Shown here: positions 1 through 4,943 of the stretch, in pieces | Layout of the letters: each line of letters starts with the position of its first letter | How positions within the stretch are numbered: position 1 is the first letter of the stretch | Source of the DNA: Candidatus Methanoperedens sp. | GTDB taxonomy: Archaea > Halobacteriota > Methanosarcinia > Methanosarcinales > Methanoperedenaceae | Direction of reading: 5' to 3' | DNA: 6,676 bases | Assembly: GCA_023249275.1 (NCBI GenBank) | Contig: JAHFCV010000128.1 | Coordinates: 1 to 6,676, forward strand | The notes under the pieces: generated by a model | Databases searched by the model: none | Told to the model about the DNA's origin: nothing | What the model saw: only the letters and a program-made list of their open reading frames with translations | Position numbers and translations under genes: made by a program

Positions 1-32
1 AGCTTATAGCCAAATGAAACTTTTGGATTTTA

Positions 33-197
33 AATGAAAACGAAACTACAAAGCGACAGCACAATCATGCCCCGCAGCTCTGCTGCGGTTGGGTGTGCTG
101 TCGCAACGTTTGACCTTTATTTGGAATCCGCGATGCCCTCCTCCCGAAGCTGATGGCGGGCGAGATTCTGGTGGAAGAAATCCAATTAGCCATTTGA
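33..197 (+). pseudogene. Decayed C-terminal end of a type I restriction specificity subunit (HsdS)
   Basis: Codons 114-197 read PLFGIRDALLPKLMAGEI and then LVEEIQLAI before a TGA at 195-197. The stretch IRDxLLPKLMxGEI is the well-known C-terminal signature of HsdS subunits, which recognise the DNA target of type I restriction-modification complexes. In the same frame, codons 33-50 read NENETT, which resembles the residues that normally come just before that signature (NExENxTLxxIRD). The two parts are separated by a strong hairpin (53-104) and an in-frame TGA at 111-113; a further in-frame TGA lies at 15-17. This cannot encode a working subunit, because target-recognition domains are absent or outside the window and the frame is broken. 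I see the signature directly; the link to NENETT and the idea of insertion into a once-intact gene are inference. The left edge of the window prevents seeing whether more of hsdS or hsdM/hsdR lies upstream. Confidence 0.55.
53..104. repeat. Two-tier perfect stem-loop
   Basis: GCGACAGCACA (53-63) is perfectly complementary to TGTGCTGTCGC (94-104), an 11-bp outer stem. Inside it, CCGCAGC (72-78) pairs perfectly with GCTGCGG (82-88) around the loop TCT. The two stems are joined by an asymmetric internal loop (64-71 against 89-93). The hairpin lies inside the hsdS relic. It is not followed by a T-run, so it does not look like a terminator. A palindromic mobile or REP-like repeat is the simplest reading; a structured RNA is also possible. 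No second copy is present in this window. Confidence 0.75.
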
Positions 198-215
198 CTT
201 AATTTCCATTTCTAA

Positions 216-245
216 ATTTTTGATGCAATATTTTTGTTATTTTTG
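216..245 (+). terminator. Oligo-T tract downstream of the hsdS relic
   Basis: Three T5 runs occur on the plus strand at 217-221, 231-235 and 240-244, about 20-50 bases after the relic's stop codon. Archaeal transcription ends at U-rich tracts without needing a hairpin, so this could be the terminator of the former hsdS transcript. The region is AT-rich throughout, which makes chance T-runs common. The rest of 198-364 shows no gene, RNA gene or convincing motif apart from the minus-strand terminator candidate. Confidence 0.3.
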
Positions 246-325
246 TCGTGGGTTTCGAGATCTCTATCAAATTAGAAAAGCGATTTTTTGAGTTCGTTGG
301 ATTTTCTCAATATAACCGAATGGAT

Positions 326-358
326 AAAAAATCGGTAAAAGATATTATTGTTCGATTA
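326..358 (-). terminator. Candidate terminator of the radC-mobA-fdhD-mobB operon
   Basis: Read on the minus strand, a short stem AATCG/CGATT (complement of 354-358 and 330-334) runs into a T6 tract (complement of 326-331) about 30 bases after the mobB stop. The stem is only 5 bp with a long loop, so the T tract is the main evidence. Confidence 0.3.
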
Positions 359-364
359 TTACGA

Positions 365-874
365 TTATCCATGTAACGTTGAACTTGTATTGCGGCTTCC
401 TTCCCCCGCATTAAAAAATCCAAGCACCTTTTTTACTATTTTTTCAATATCGTTAATCCTCAATCCAGCTTTACCCGCGACAGCCACAACCTCGCATCCG
501 TTTTTAAATAGCTCAATATCATCCTCACTATCTGCAACAACGATTCGGGGCTTGTCAGACAGCGTGAACCCGTCTGCAAGCACAATATCCACACCCATAA
601 AAAATTTATCGCAGATATCATCAATACCCATCTCGTCTTTGACTCTTTTAATCACTGCAAACTTCACAGAAGAAGAAATCGCAACCGTATCCGCACCCGC
701 CTTTGCGTATTTCCAGGTATCCTTGCCCTCAATATCCACTTCAAAATCGCCGTGTTTATGGTATTTTAAAGCACCAACACGAAGATTCCGGGTTTTTAGT
801 TCTTTTATCAGCGCTTCCATTAATCTTGTTTTTTGGGTTTTGTTTTTTCCCACAATGCAAATAACAGGAGGCAT
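365..874 (-). CDS. mobB: Molybdopterin-guanine dinucleotide biosynthesis protein MobB
   Basis: This encodes a 169-residue P-loop protein of the MobB family, a cytoplasmic GTP-binding adaptor that assists MobA in making the molybdopterin-guanine dinucleotide cofactor. The N-terminal strand and loop (residues 4-16, VICIVGKNKTQKT) sit where MobB has its Walker A motif. EGKDTWKYAKAGAD (49-62) matches the conserved MobB segment after the first domain, and DIVLADGF (96-103) is the Walker B-like strand, with Asp where Glu is usual. The length is normal for the family. The P-loop is odd: Gln14 stands where GxxxxGK[ST] has its second Gly. The ATG shares one base with the fdhD stop (TAATG), and a GAGAGG ribosome site (complement of 883-888) lies inside the fdhD end, so translation is coupled. 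It is the last gene of the four-gene operon. The family call is fairly firm; retention of GTPase activity is uncertain. Confidence 0.85.
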   Translation of the reverse strand: MPPVICIVGKNKTQKTRLMEALIKELKTRNLRVGALKYHKHGDFEVDIEGKDTWKYAKAGADTVAISSSVKFAVIKRVKDEMGIDDICDKFFMGVDIVLADGFTLSDKPRIVVADSEDDIELFKNGCEVVAVAGKAGLRINDIEKIVKKVLGFFNAGEGSRNTSSTLHG

Positions 875-1617
875 TACTTAAGCCTCTCAGGATGCGTGAA
901 TACCGATATTTTGTCATGTGATACAAAGCATACAAGGCAAACCCCGGCACGTTGCGCAGCATCAATACCGGTATTTAACGGCGCAGTCTTCGTAGCGACA
1001 AGAGGAATGCCGGAGCGGGCGGCTTTTTGCACCATGCCTGCCGACTGGCGTCCTGTGGATAGCAGGAAATGCCTGCTAACATCAATACCATCAAGAATAG
1101 CTCTGCCCACAACCTTATCGAAAGCATTATGTCTTCCAATGTCGATTGCCTTTACCACGCATTTGCCATCGTTATTTACAAGGCATGCTGCATGCGTTCC
1201 ACGCGTGTTCTTATATACGTCGGATTCTAAAAACACCAGGCTTTTTTTAAGGGCATCCTGACTGAATATCGCGTCTGACATGACTGAGATTGCTTCATTT
1301 TCATCCCACCTCACACCCACACAGCCTGATGAACGCAATTCCCGCCAGAGTTCAAGATGTTCAGTAGGTTCTATCTTGATGTGTATAGTTTTCCCGTCTA
1401 TGTAAAACTCCTTAATCTCGTTTTGGGATTTCACAATCCCTTCGCAGATGAGATAACCAAGAGCCAGCTCTTTTAGCATTTCAGGAGTTGCCAAGATTGC
1501 AGCCATGTGGAGCTTGTTTACAAACAGCTCGATAGTGTCCTCAACCGCTACCGAATAGGTTATTTCTTGCGATGTATCGCCAATTAATTCTCTTGCCTGG
1601 TAGTGCTTTGTGTACAT
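874..1617 (-). CDS. fdhD: FdhD-family sulfurtransferase for Mo/W-bisMGD enzymes
   Basis: This 247-residue protein belongs to the FdhD family, which receives sulfur from a cysteine desulfurase and adds it to the bis-MGD cofactor before insertion into formate dehydrogenase-type enzymes. The family landmarks are visible: ELALGYLICEGIV (50-62), the catalytic-loop cysteine Cys99 in SSGCVGV, TRGTHAA (138-144), the strongly conserved DIGRHNAFDKVVG (159-171), STGRQSAGMVQKAARSGIP (187-205) and the TAPLNTGIDAAQRAG segment (211-225). The length is typical. The E. coli enzyme has a CxxC pair here; this one has only Cys99, with Val two residues on, so a single-cysteine mechanism would be needed. The ATG begins one base after the mobA stop, without a clear Shine-Dalgarno sequence, and the stop overlaps the mobB start. 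The likely client is a formate, formylmethanofuran or nitrate-type oxidoreductase elsewhere in the genome; none is in the window. Confidence 0.92.
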   Translation of the reverse strand: MYTKHYQARELIGDTSQEITYSVAVEDTIELFVNKLHMAAILATPEMLKELALGYLICEGIVKSQNEIKEFYIDGKTIHIKIEPTEHLELWRELRSSGCVGVRWDENEAISVMSDAIFSQDALKKSLVFLESDVYKNTRGTHAACLVNNDGKCVVKAIDIGRHNAFDKVVGRAILDGIDVSRHFLLSTGRQSAGMVQKAARSGIPLVATKTAPLNTGIDAAQRAGVCLVCFVSHDKISVFTHPERLK

Positions 1618-1618
1618 A

Positions 1619-2224
1619 TTAAATTGTATTGGACAATAATTGCATATCCTCGTAAGTATTTATATTCATAAACGTTCTTAGCATGGGGTCTATCTTCTTA
1701 ATCTCGTCTATTCCGACATATTTAACATTCAATTTGAAAATAGGAGCAAGAAGTATGGTTTCACCCGCATCAATGGCTTTTTTTGTCTCCCTTATTATGG
1801 GTTTGCATCTGTAAACAGCATGCAGGGGCTCAAGAAACCCGTCATCATGACGCGGGATGGCAGCATCATGATGTTCACTTTCTTTAAAGAGCATCTTCAC
1901 CACGTCTTGGTTTATAAAAGGCATATCGCAGGCAGCAGCAAAACAATATTCATCGGCGGACAGTGAAAGTCCTGAAAGGATGCCTGAAATAGGTCCTATG
2001 TTATTATATTTATCACAGGCAAATCGATATCCCGGCACATGCAAATCCAGCAATTCACCCTGTTCTTTATCACGCACCGATATTATGATGTTATCTACGA
2101 CTTTCTCGAGTCTTTCGATAACGTGTGCTATCAGGGGTTTACCATTAATATCCATAAGGGCTTTTTCCTGGTAACCCATGCGGCTGCCCCTACCCCCGGC
2201 AAGGATGAGCGCAGAATATGACAT
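1619..2224 (-). CDS. mobA: Molybdenum cofactor guanylyltransferase MobA
   Basis: This is a cytoplasmic nucleotidyltransferase that joins GMP from GTP to Mo-molybdopterin, giving molybdopterin-guanine dinucleotide. With the ATG start it has 201 residues, normal for MobA. The GTP-binding signature LAGGRGSRMG (8-17) is followed by Lys21 of the usual K-A/P-L segment. GPISGILSGL (77-86), ACDMPF (98-103) with the metal-binding Asp, PLHAVYR (133-139) and FMNINTYEDM (185-194) are all characteristic. Two starts are possible. A GTG at 2231-2233 abuts the radC stop directly, whereas the ATG at 2222-2224 has a GAGG three bases upstream and places the start closer to the signature, as is usual in the family; I prefer the ATG. 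It is the second gene in the operon, nine bases after radC and one base before fdhD. Confidence 0.93.
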   Translation of the reverse strand: MSYSALILAGGRGSRMGYQEKALMDINGKPLIAHVIERLEKVVDNIIISVRDKEQGELLDLHVPGYRFACDKYNNIGPISGILSGLSLSADEYCFAAACDMPFINQDVVKMLFKESEHHDAAIPRHDDGFLEPLHAVYRCKPIIRETKKAIDAGETILLAPIFKLNVKYVGIDEIKKIDPMLRTFMNINTYEDMQLLSNTI

Positions 2225-2233
2225 AAACCTCAC

Positions 2234-2920
2234 TCAGATATGTCCTGCCTCTTTCATGCTAAAATGCCGCCCATCACCGATAATGACATGGTCAAGGACA
2301 GTTATTCCCATTATGCTTCCGGTTTCTACAAGTTTCTTTGTTATCTCGATATCCTCCCTGCTTGGCGTTGGGTCGCCAGAAGGATGATTGTGCGCGACGA
2401 TTATGTGCGCTGCGGATTCTGCTAAAGCCATCTTAAAAACTTCCCTCGGATGAACGATATTGGCATTCAAGGAGCCTATTGATATTGTTTCCTCTTTAAT
2501 AACCTGGTTTTTGGTGTCAAGGCACAGTTCAATAAACATTTCTTTTTTCTGCTCTCTCATCCTGGGGTATATCAGCCTGTAAACGTCTTCAGGAGAATTA
2601 ATTTTTGGCTTTTCACTTCCATTGAAAGATTCAAGCCGGCGCGCTATCTCAAAACATGCTGCTATCTGAGAAGCTTTACTCTCTTTTATCCCGTGTATCT
2701 TCATCAACTGATTGAGATTTATCTGTGATAACTGTTTAAGGTTATATTCCTTTAATAACCTCTGGCACAGGGTTATTACATTTTCCTGCCTTGAACCTGT
2801 CCTCAGGATTATCGCAAGGAGTTCTGAATCGCTTAATGCAGTGGCTCCGCTCTTTATAAGTCTCTCACGGGGTCTTTCTTCTTTTTGCATGTCATGGATT
2901 CTGAGTTTGTATTCCTGCAT
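2234..2920 (-). CDS. radC: RadC family JAB/MPN-domain protein
   Basis: This encodes a RadC-type protein (UPF0758) of 228 residues from the ATG at 2918-2920. The N-terminal RPRERLIKSGATALSDSELL segment (from residue 16) is the family hallmark. It is followed by a helix-hairpin-helix-like region (about 62-96, around MKIHGIKESKASQIAA). A C-terminal JAB/MPN domain carries LNANIVHPREVF (151-162) and the metal-binding JAMM signature H177-N-H179-PSG...S187-x2-D190 (HNHPSGDPTPSRED). The ligands are complete, so it could bind zinc. The real function of RadC is unsettled; the old DNA-repair assignment is not supported by later work, and many copies lie near mobile or restriction islands. An in-frame TTG at 2930-2932 would add four residues; it has a weak AGAAGA upstream, while the ATG has no clear ribosome site. 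It is the first gene of an operon with mobA, fdhD and mobB; no functional link to cofactor synthesis is evident. Confidence 0.93.
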   Translation of the reverse strand: MQEYKLRIHDMQKEERPRERLIKSGATALSDSELLAIILRTGSRQENVITLCQRLLKEYNLKQLSQINLNQLMKIHGIKESKASQIAACFEIARRLESFNGSEKPKINSPEDVYRLIYPRMREQKKEMFIELCLDTKNQVIKEETISIGSLNANIVHPREVFKMALAESAAHIIVAHNHPSGDPTPSREDIEITKKLVETGSIMGITVLDHVIIGDGRHFSMKEAGHI

Positions 2921-2944
2921 AATTGGGTTCAATTATTCTTCTTA

Positions 2945-2975
2945 TGGATAAAATCTTTCGTATTTGTTTAGCCCC
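2945..2975 (-). promoter_or_regulatory. Candidate promoter of the radC-mobA-fdhD-mobB operon
   Basis: On the minus strand two AT-rich boxes precede radC. AAACAAATA (complement of about 2965-2973) would give a leader of roughly 20 bases before the ATG, and TTTTAT (complement of 2948-2953) would give an almost leaderless start. Neither is a strong match to the archaeal TATA box, so the position is tentative. Confidence 0.3.
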
Positions 2976-2987
2976 CACATGATGAAA

Positions 2988-3164
2988 ATCACGAATGGCA
3001 CGAATAAACAAATCACACGAATATCAGGAGGTGAATGTATTATTGATGATATCGTTATCCACAGGGATTCTCATCAACTCTGGCTCACCACGCGTTGAGC
3101 ACGTACGCATCGTAAACCAACATGTGCGTATTTGTGTCATTCGTAAATTCGTGAAATTCGTGAT
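2988..3164. repeat. 177-bp element with 36-base inverted ends made of CACGAAT units
   Basis: The arm 2988-3023 and the reverse complement of 3129-3164 match at 29 of 36 positions by my count. Each arm holds three copies of CACGAAT or a one-base variant: 2990-2996, 2999-3005 and 3016-3022 on the left, and as ATTCGTG/ATTCGTA at 3156-3162, 3147-3153 and 3139-3145 on the right. The 105-base spacer has its own small stem, TACGCA (3104-3109) against TGCGTA (3125-3130). The element sits between the divergent radC operon and the small gene at 3266 and touches neither proposed promoter. It looks like a non-autonomous, MITE-like or intergenic repeat. I see no convincing gene inside it and no target-site duplication. 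Confidence 0.65.
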
Positions 3165-3201
3165 AAATGCCTCATGCAAGCACTAAACAAGTATAATTTT
3201 T

Positions 3202-3210
3202 CTTTAAATA
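3202..3210 (+). promoter_or_regulatory. TATA-like box for the small gene at 3266
   Basis: CTTTAAATA fits the archaeal TATA box and would start transcription near 3230, giving a leader of about 35 bases. Just downstream lies a tandem GTAAAACC/GTAAAACT pair (3213-3228), close to the expected start site. Confidence 0.45.
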
Positions 3211-3241
3211 AGGTAAAACCGTAAAACTAATATGAGTACTT

Positions 3242-3253
3242 TGCATATATGCA
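3242..3253. promoter_or_regulatory. Perfect 12-base palindrome, possible operator
   Basis: TGCATATATGCA is a perfect palindrome lying between the predicted transcription start and the GAGGA ribosome site (3256-3260) of the small gene. Such a site could bind a dimeric regulator at the start of the transcript. A chance occurrence in AT-rich DNA is possible. Confidence 0.35.
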
Positions 3254-3265
3254 TCGAGGAATTTT

Positions 3266-3424
3266 ATGGAAGATGTAGATATTGTTTTAGAGATTGACGG
3301 GAAAAAGCTCCCCATGAATGATTTTGTAAGGAAAATTCTTTGCGGGATGATTACAGGTTCGATCGGGACACTGCACGGGGTTGGAAATGACTGGAAGACA
3401 ATCAACATCAATTTAAGGAGATAG
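3266..3424 (+). CDS. Small uncharacterised protein, 52 residues
   Basis: An ATG at 3266 opens a 52-residue frame ending at TAG 3422-3424. Translation is supported by a good GAGGA ribosome site at 3256-3260, six bases ahead of the ATG, and by a TATA-like box at 3202-3210. The protein starts MEDVDIVLEIDGKKLPMNDF, a polar beta-hairpin-like segment. It continues with a mildly hydrophobic, glycine-rich middle (VRKILCGMITGSIGTLHGVG, 21-40) and ends with a strand-like WKTINININLRR-type tail rich in Ile and Asn. The middle is too short and too polar to be a confident membrane helix. It has one cysteine (Cys26) and no metal or nucleotide motif. The layout resembles short archaeal hypothetical proteins that carry an 'I.(D)G..(I/L)P(M/L)N.FV' start, but that is from memory and no function is known to me. 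Its stop lies two bases from the stop of the convergent membrane-protein gene. Confidence 0.72.
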   Translation: MEDVDIVLEIDGKKLPMNDFVRKILCGMITGSIGTLHGVGNDWKTININLRR

Positions 3425-3426
3425 CG

Positions 3427-3795
3427 CTACTGCCCGTTTTGTTGATGTTTTATATTATTAGTCATACTTCTAAAAATAAAGTACACAAAAGTAATCATAA
3501 TCAGGACAAGAATTAATCCAAATATGCGCTGCATATCATATATTAAAGGAGAATAATATGAAAAAAAACGCGGAATATATATTAGCGATACGTGAAAAAT
3601 TAATACAAAAGCGAATACTGCAAGCAATAAAAAAGCTTTTTTAAATTCACGGTATTTTAAGAAAATTCTTGACCGGATCACATCGGCATCTGTTTTCCAA
3701 AGATAGAACACTATATATATCAATAAAAAGAACGTCAATATAGCCACAGGTAAAACTATAGTTTCATTTATGATTTCTATAACGTTTTTTAGCAT
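3427..3795 (-). CDS. Small three-helix membrane protein of unknown function
   Basis: This encodes 122 residues with three clear hydrophobic segments at about 12-33, 54-75 and 90-109. They are joined by a basic loop (WKTDADVIRSRIFLKYREFKK, 33-53) and a shorter aromatic loop (PRFFSYYSPLIYDMQR, 75-90). The C-terminus is polar (NNIKHQQNGQ). The positive charges between helices 1 and 2 and after helix 3 suggest those parts face the cytoplasm, with the N-terminus outside. No catalytic or transport motif is visible and I do not recognise the family. The gene is much more AT-rich than its neighbours: 3541-3600 and 3601-3660 each contain 15 G+C of 60, against 37 of 60 at 5401-5460 in hemA. That could reflect transfer, or simply the hydrophobic codons. 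It is convergent with the small gene at 3266 and divergent from the tetrapyrrole operon, 48 bases away. Confidence 0.7.
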   Translation of the reverse strand: MLKNVIEIINETIVLPVAILTFFLLIYIVFYLWKTDADVIRSRIFLKYREFKKAFLLLAVFAFVLIFHVSLIYIPRFFSYYSPLIYDMQRIFGLILVLIMITFVYFIFRSMTNNIKHQQNGQ

Positions 3796-3843
3796 TACAA
3801 TTTATACCTATGCACATCAATTAGATAAATATTTCGGATAAAT
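3796..3843. promoter_or_regulatory. Short divergent promoter region
   Basis: These 48 bases separate the start codons of the minus-strand membrane protein and the ahbB-like gene. TTTATA (3801-3806) could serve the plus-strand tetrapyrrole operon with a leader of about 15 bases. The AAATATTTAT box, read on the minus strand from 3825-3834, could serve the membrane protein with a very short leader. No clear Shine-Dalgarno sequence precedes either gene, consistent with short-leader transcripts. Confidence 0.4.
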
Positions 3844-4302
3844 ATGGACCAGATTGATATACTGTTATTGAAATCTACCCAGGACGGCATACCTGTAGCC
3901 CCGGAACCCTTCAAACACATCGCAGCGGAGCTTGGGCTCAGGGAAGATGATGTCTTAACGAGGCTGAACAACCTTATAAAAGAAGGGGTAATCAGGCGTT
4001 TTGGTGCATCTATCGGGCACAGGGCTATCGGAATAACAGCAAATGCCATGTGTACGTGGAACGTCCCCGATGAAAAGGTGGAAGAGGTGGGCGCCATCAT
4101 GGCGGGTTTCCCTGAAGTCACGCATTGTTATGAACGTCCTCGCTACCCTGACTGGAAATATAACCTTTTTACCATGATACATGCATACTCGCGGGAGGAA
4201 TGTGAGAGAATAGTAAAGGAGATTTCCATTGCGACAGGCATCAATGACTACAGCATACTTTTCAGCGAAAGGGAATTTAAGAAAACCGGCGTGAGGCTAT
4301 GA
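3844..4302 (+). CDS. ahbB: Siroheme decarboxylase subunit, AhbB-like (Lrp/AsnC fold)
   Basis: This 152-residue protein belongs to the AhbA/AhbB family, which removes the C12 and C18 acetate carboxyls of siroheme to give 12,18-didecarboxysiroheme in the alternative heme pathway. The N-terminal 58 residues form an AsnC/Lrp-type winged helix (MDQIDILLLK...LTRLNNLIKEGVIRRFGA). The second half is the ferredoxin-like domain that holds the substrate, with RRFGASIGHRAIG (51-63) and the family block THCYERPRYPDWKYNLFTMI (93-112). The HCY.RP...W.YNLFTM pattern fits AhbB better than AhbA, but the subunit choice is moderate. The same family also includes the NirD/L/G/H proteins of heme d1 synthesis, and DNA-binding Lrp regulators are more distant. 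The stop overlaps the next start (ATGA, 4299-4302). A sirC gene and hemA follow, which makes a tetrapyrrole role much more likely than regulation. No AhbA partner gene is in the window. Confidence 0.87.
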   Translation: MDQIDILLLKSTQDGIPVAPEPFKHIAAELGLREDDVLTRLNNLIKEGVIRRFGASIGHRAIGITANAMCTWNVPDEKVEEVGAIMAGFPEVTHCYERPRYPDWKYNLFTMIHAYSREECERIVKEISIATGINDYSILFSEREFKKTGVRL

Positions 4303-4943
4303 AAGATTTTTTGCCTCTGATGCTTAATCTGGCGGAAAAAGAGGTTATTATTTTTGGCGGCGGGGAGGTGGGCGAGCGTAAAGCCGCGCTTTTTTGTGAC
4401 CATGCAAAAGTAACAGTTATAAGCAGGGAATTCACCACCCTGTTAAACCAATTGTCTGATAAAGGAAAACTTGTTTTAATCCGGGTAAAAGATATTACCG
4501 AAAAAGAGGCGTCAAAATTCCTGAAAAATGCGTTTATCGTTATTCCGGCTACGAACGATCCCGGATTGAATGAAAAGATAGAAAAGCTCGCTGCACGGAA
4601 TGGGAAATTCGTAAACCGTGTCGATGCCCGTGGAGATATTATTGTGCCATCGGTCATAGAGCGGGGGGATATTGTAATCGGGATATCCACGGGAGGAAAA
4701 AGCCCTGCTCTTTCAAGATACATCCGTGAAAGAATCGAGAATCTCATAACACCCGAGTTTGCACAGATGGCAAAGCTTCAAACCGAGCTTCGCGAAGTAC
4801 TAAAATCAAATATAAAAGACCAGACAAAACGCAAAGAGATTCTCTGGAATGTCATCAATGATGATGAGGTGTGGGCGGCATTTAAAGAATCATATGAAAA
4901 AGCATATAAGATAGCTTCTAACCATATAGGCAAGGAAAAATGA
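4299..4943 (+). CDS. Precorrin-2 dehydrogenase (siroheme synthase N-terminal type)
   Basis: This 214-residue enzyme resembles SirC, Met8p and the N-terminal half of CysG. It oxidises precorrin-2 to sirohydrochlorin with NAD+; some relatives also insert iron to make siroheme. The NAD-binding loop is FGGGEVGERK (19-28). ATNDPGLNEKI (84-94) and FVNRVDARGDIIVPSVIERG (104-123) follow, with Asp109 at the place of the catalytic Asp of CysG (the NVVDA segment). ISTGGKSPALSRYIRERIE (129-147) is the standard tetrapyrrole-site block. The C-terminal 65 residues are helical, as expected for the dimerisation domain. There is no methyltransferase domain, so precorrin-2 must come from a separate enzyme. Whether it is also a ferrochelatase cannot be told from sequence alone. 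It overlaps the AhbB-like gene by four bases at its start and hemA by four bases at its end (ATGA at 4940-4943), implying coupled translation. Its product can feed siroheme, heme and F430. Confidence 0.92.
   Translation: MKDFLPLMLNLAEKEVIIFGGGEVGERKAALFCDHAKVTVISREFTTLLNQLSDKGKLVLIRVKDITEKEASKFLKNAFIVIPATNDPGLNEKIEKLAARNGKFVNRVDARGDIIVPSVIERGDIVIGISTGGKSPALSRYIRERIENLITPEFAQMAKLQTELREVLKSNIKDQTKRKEILWNVINDDEVWAAFKESYEKAYKIASNHIGKEK

Noticed and set aside
249..266. GGGTTTCGAGATCTC resembles the T-arm of a tRNA.
   Set aside because: The flanking bases do not pair and there is no acceptor, anticodon or D arm around it.
348..881. Long plus-strand frame opposite mobB, and a second one (833-1261) opposite fdhD.
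   Set aside because: They are antisense to well-supported genes, have Ser/Thr/Ile-rich low-complexity products and no family resemblance.
3055..3063. TTATCCACA, a perfect match to the bacterial DnaA box.
   Set aside because: The window looks archaeal, archaea lack DnaA, and there is only one copy with no AT-rich unwinding region or orc1/cdc6 gene. Chance match.
2988..3164. CRISPR-like array made by the CACGAAT copies.
   Set aside because: Units are only 7 bases, irregularly spaced, inverted between the two clusters, and there are no spacer-length unique segments or cas genes.
2995..3186. Open frame of about 63 codons through the CACGAAT element, with AGGAGG at 3026-3031.
   Set aside because: Its ends are translated repeat arms (RKFVKFVI-type text), it has no recognisable domain, and the AGGAGG is not correctly spaced from its starts. 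More likely intergenic repeat DNA.
3172..3411. Minus-strand frame opposite the 52-residue gene.
   Set aside because: It covers the promoter and leader of the plus-strand gene, has no recognisable motif and lacks its own start signals; the plus-strand frame has better support.
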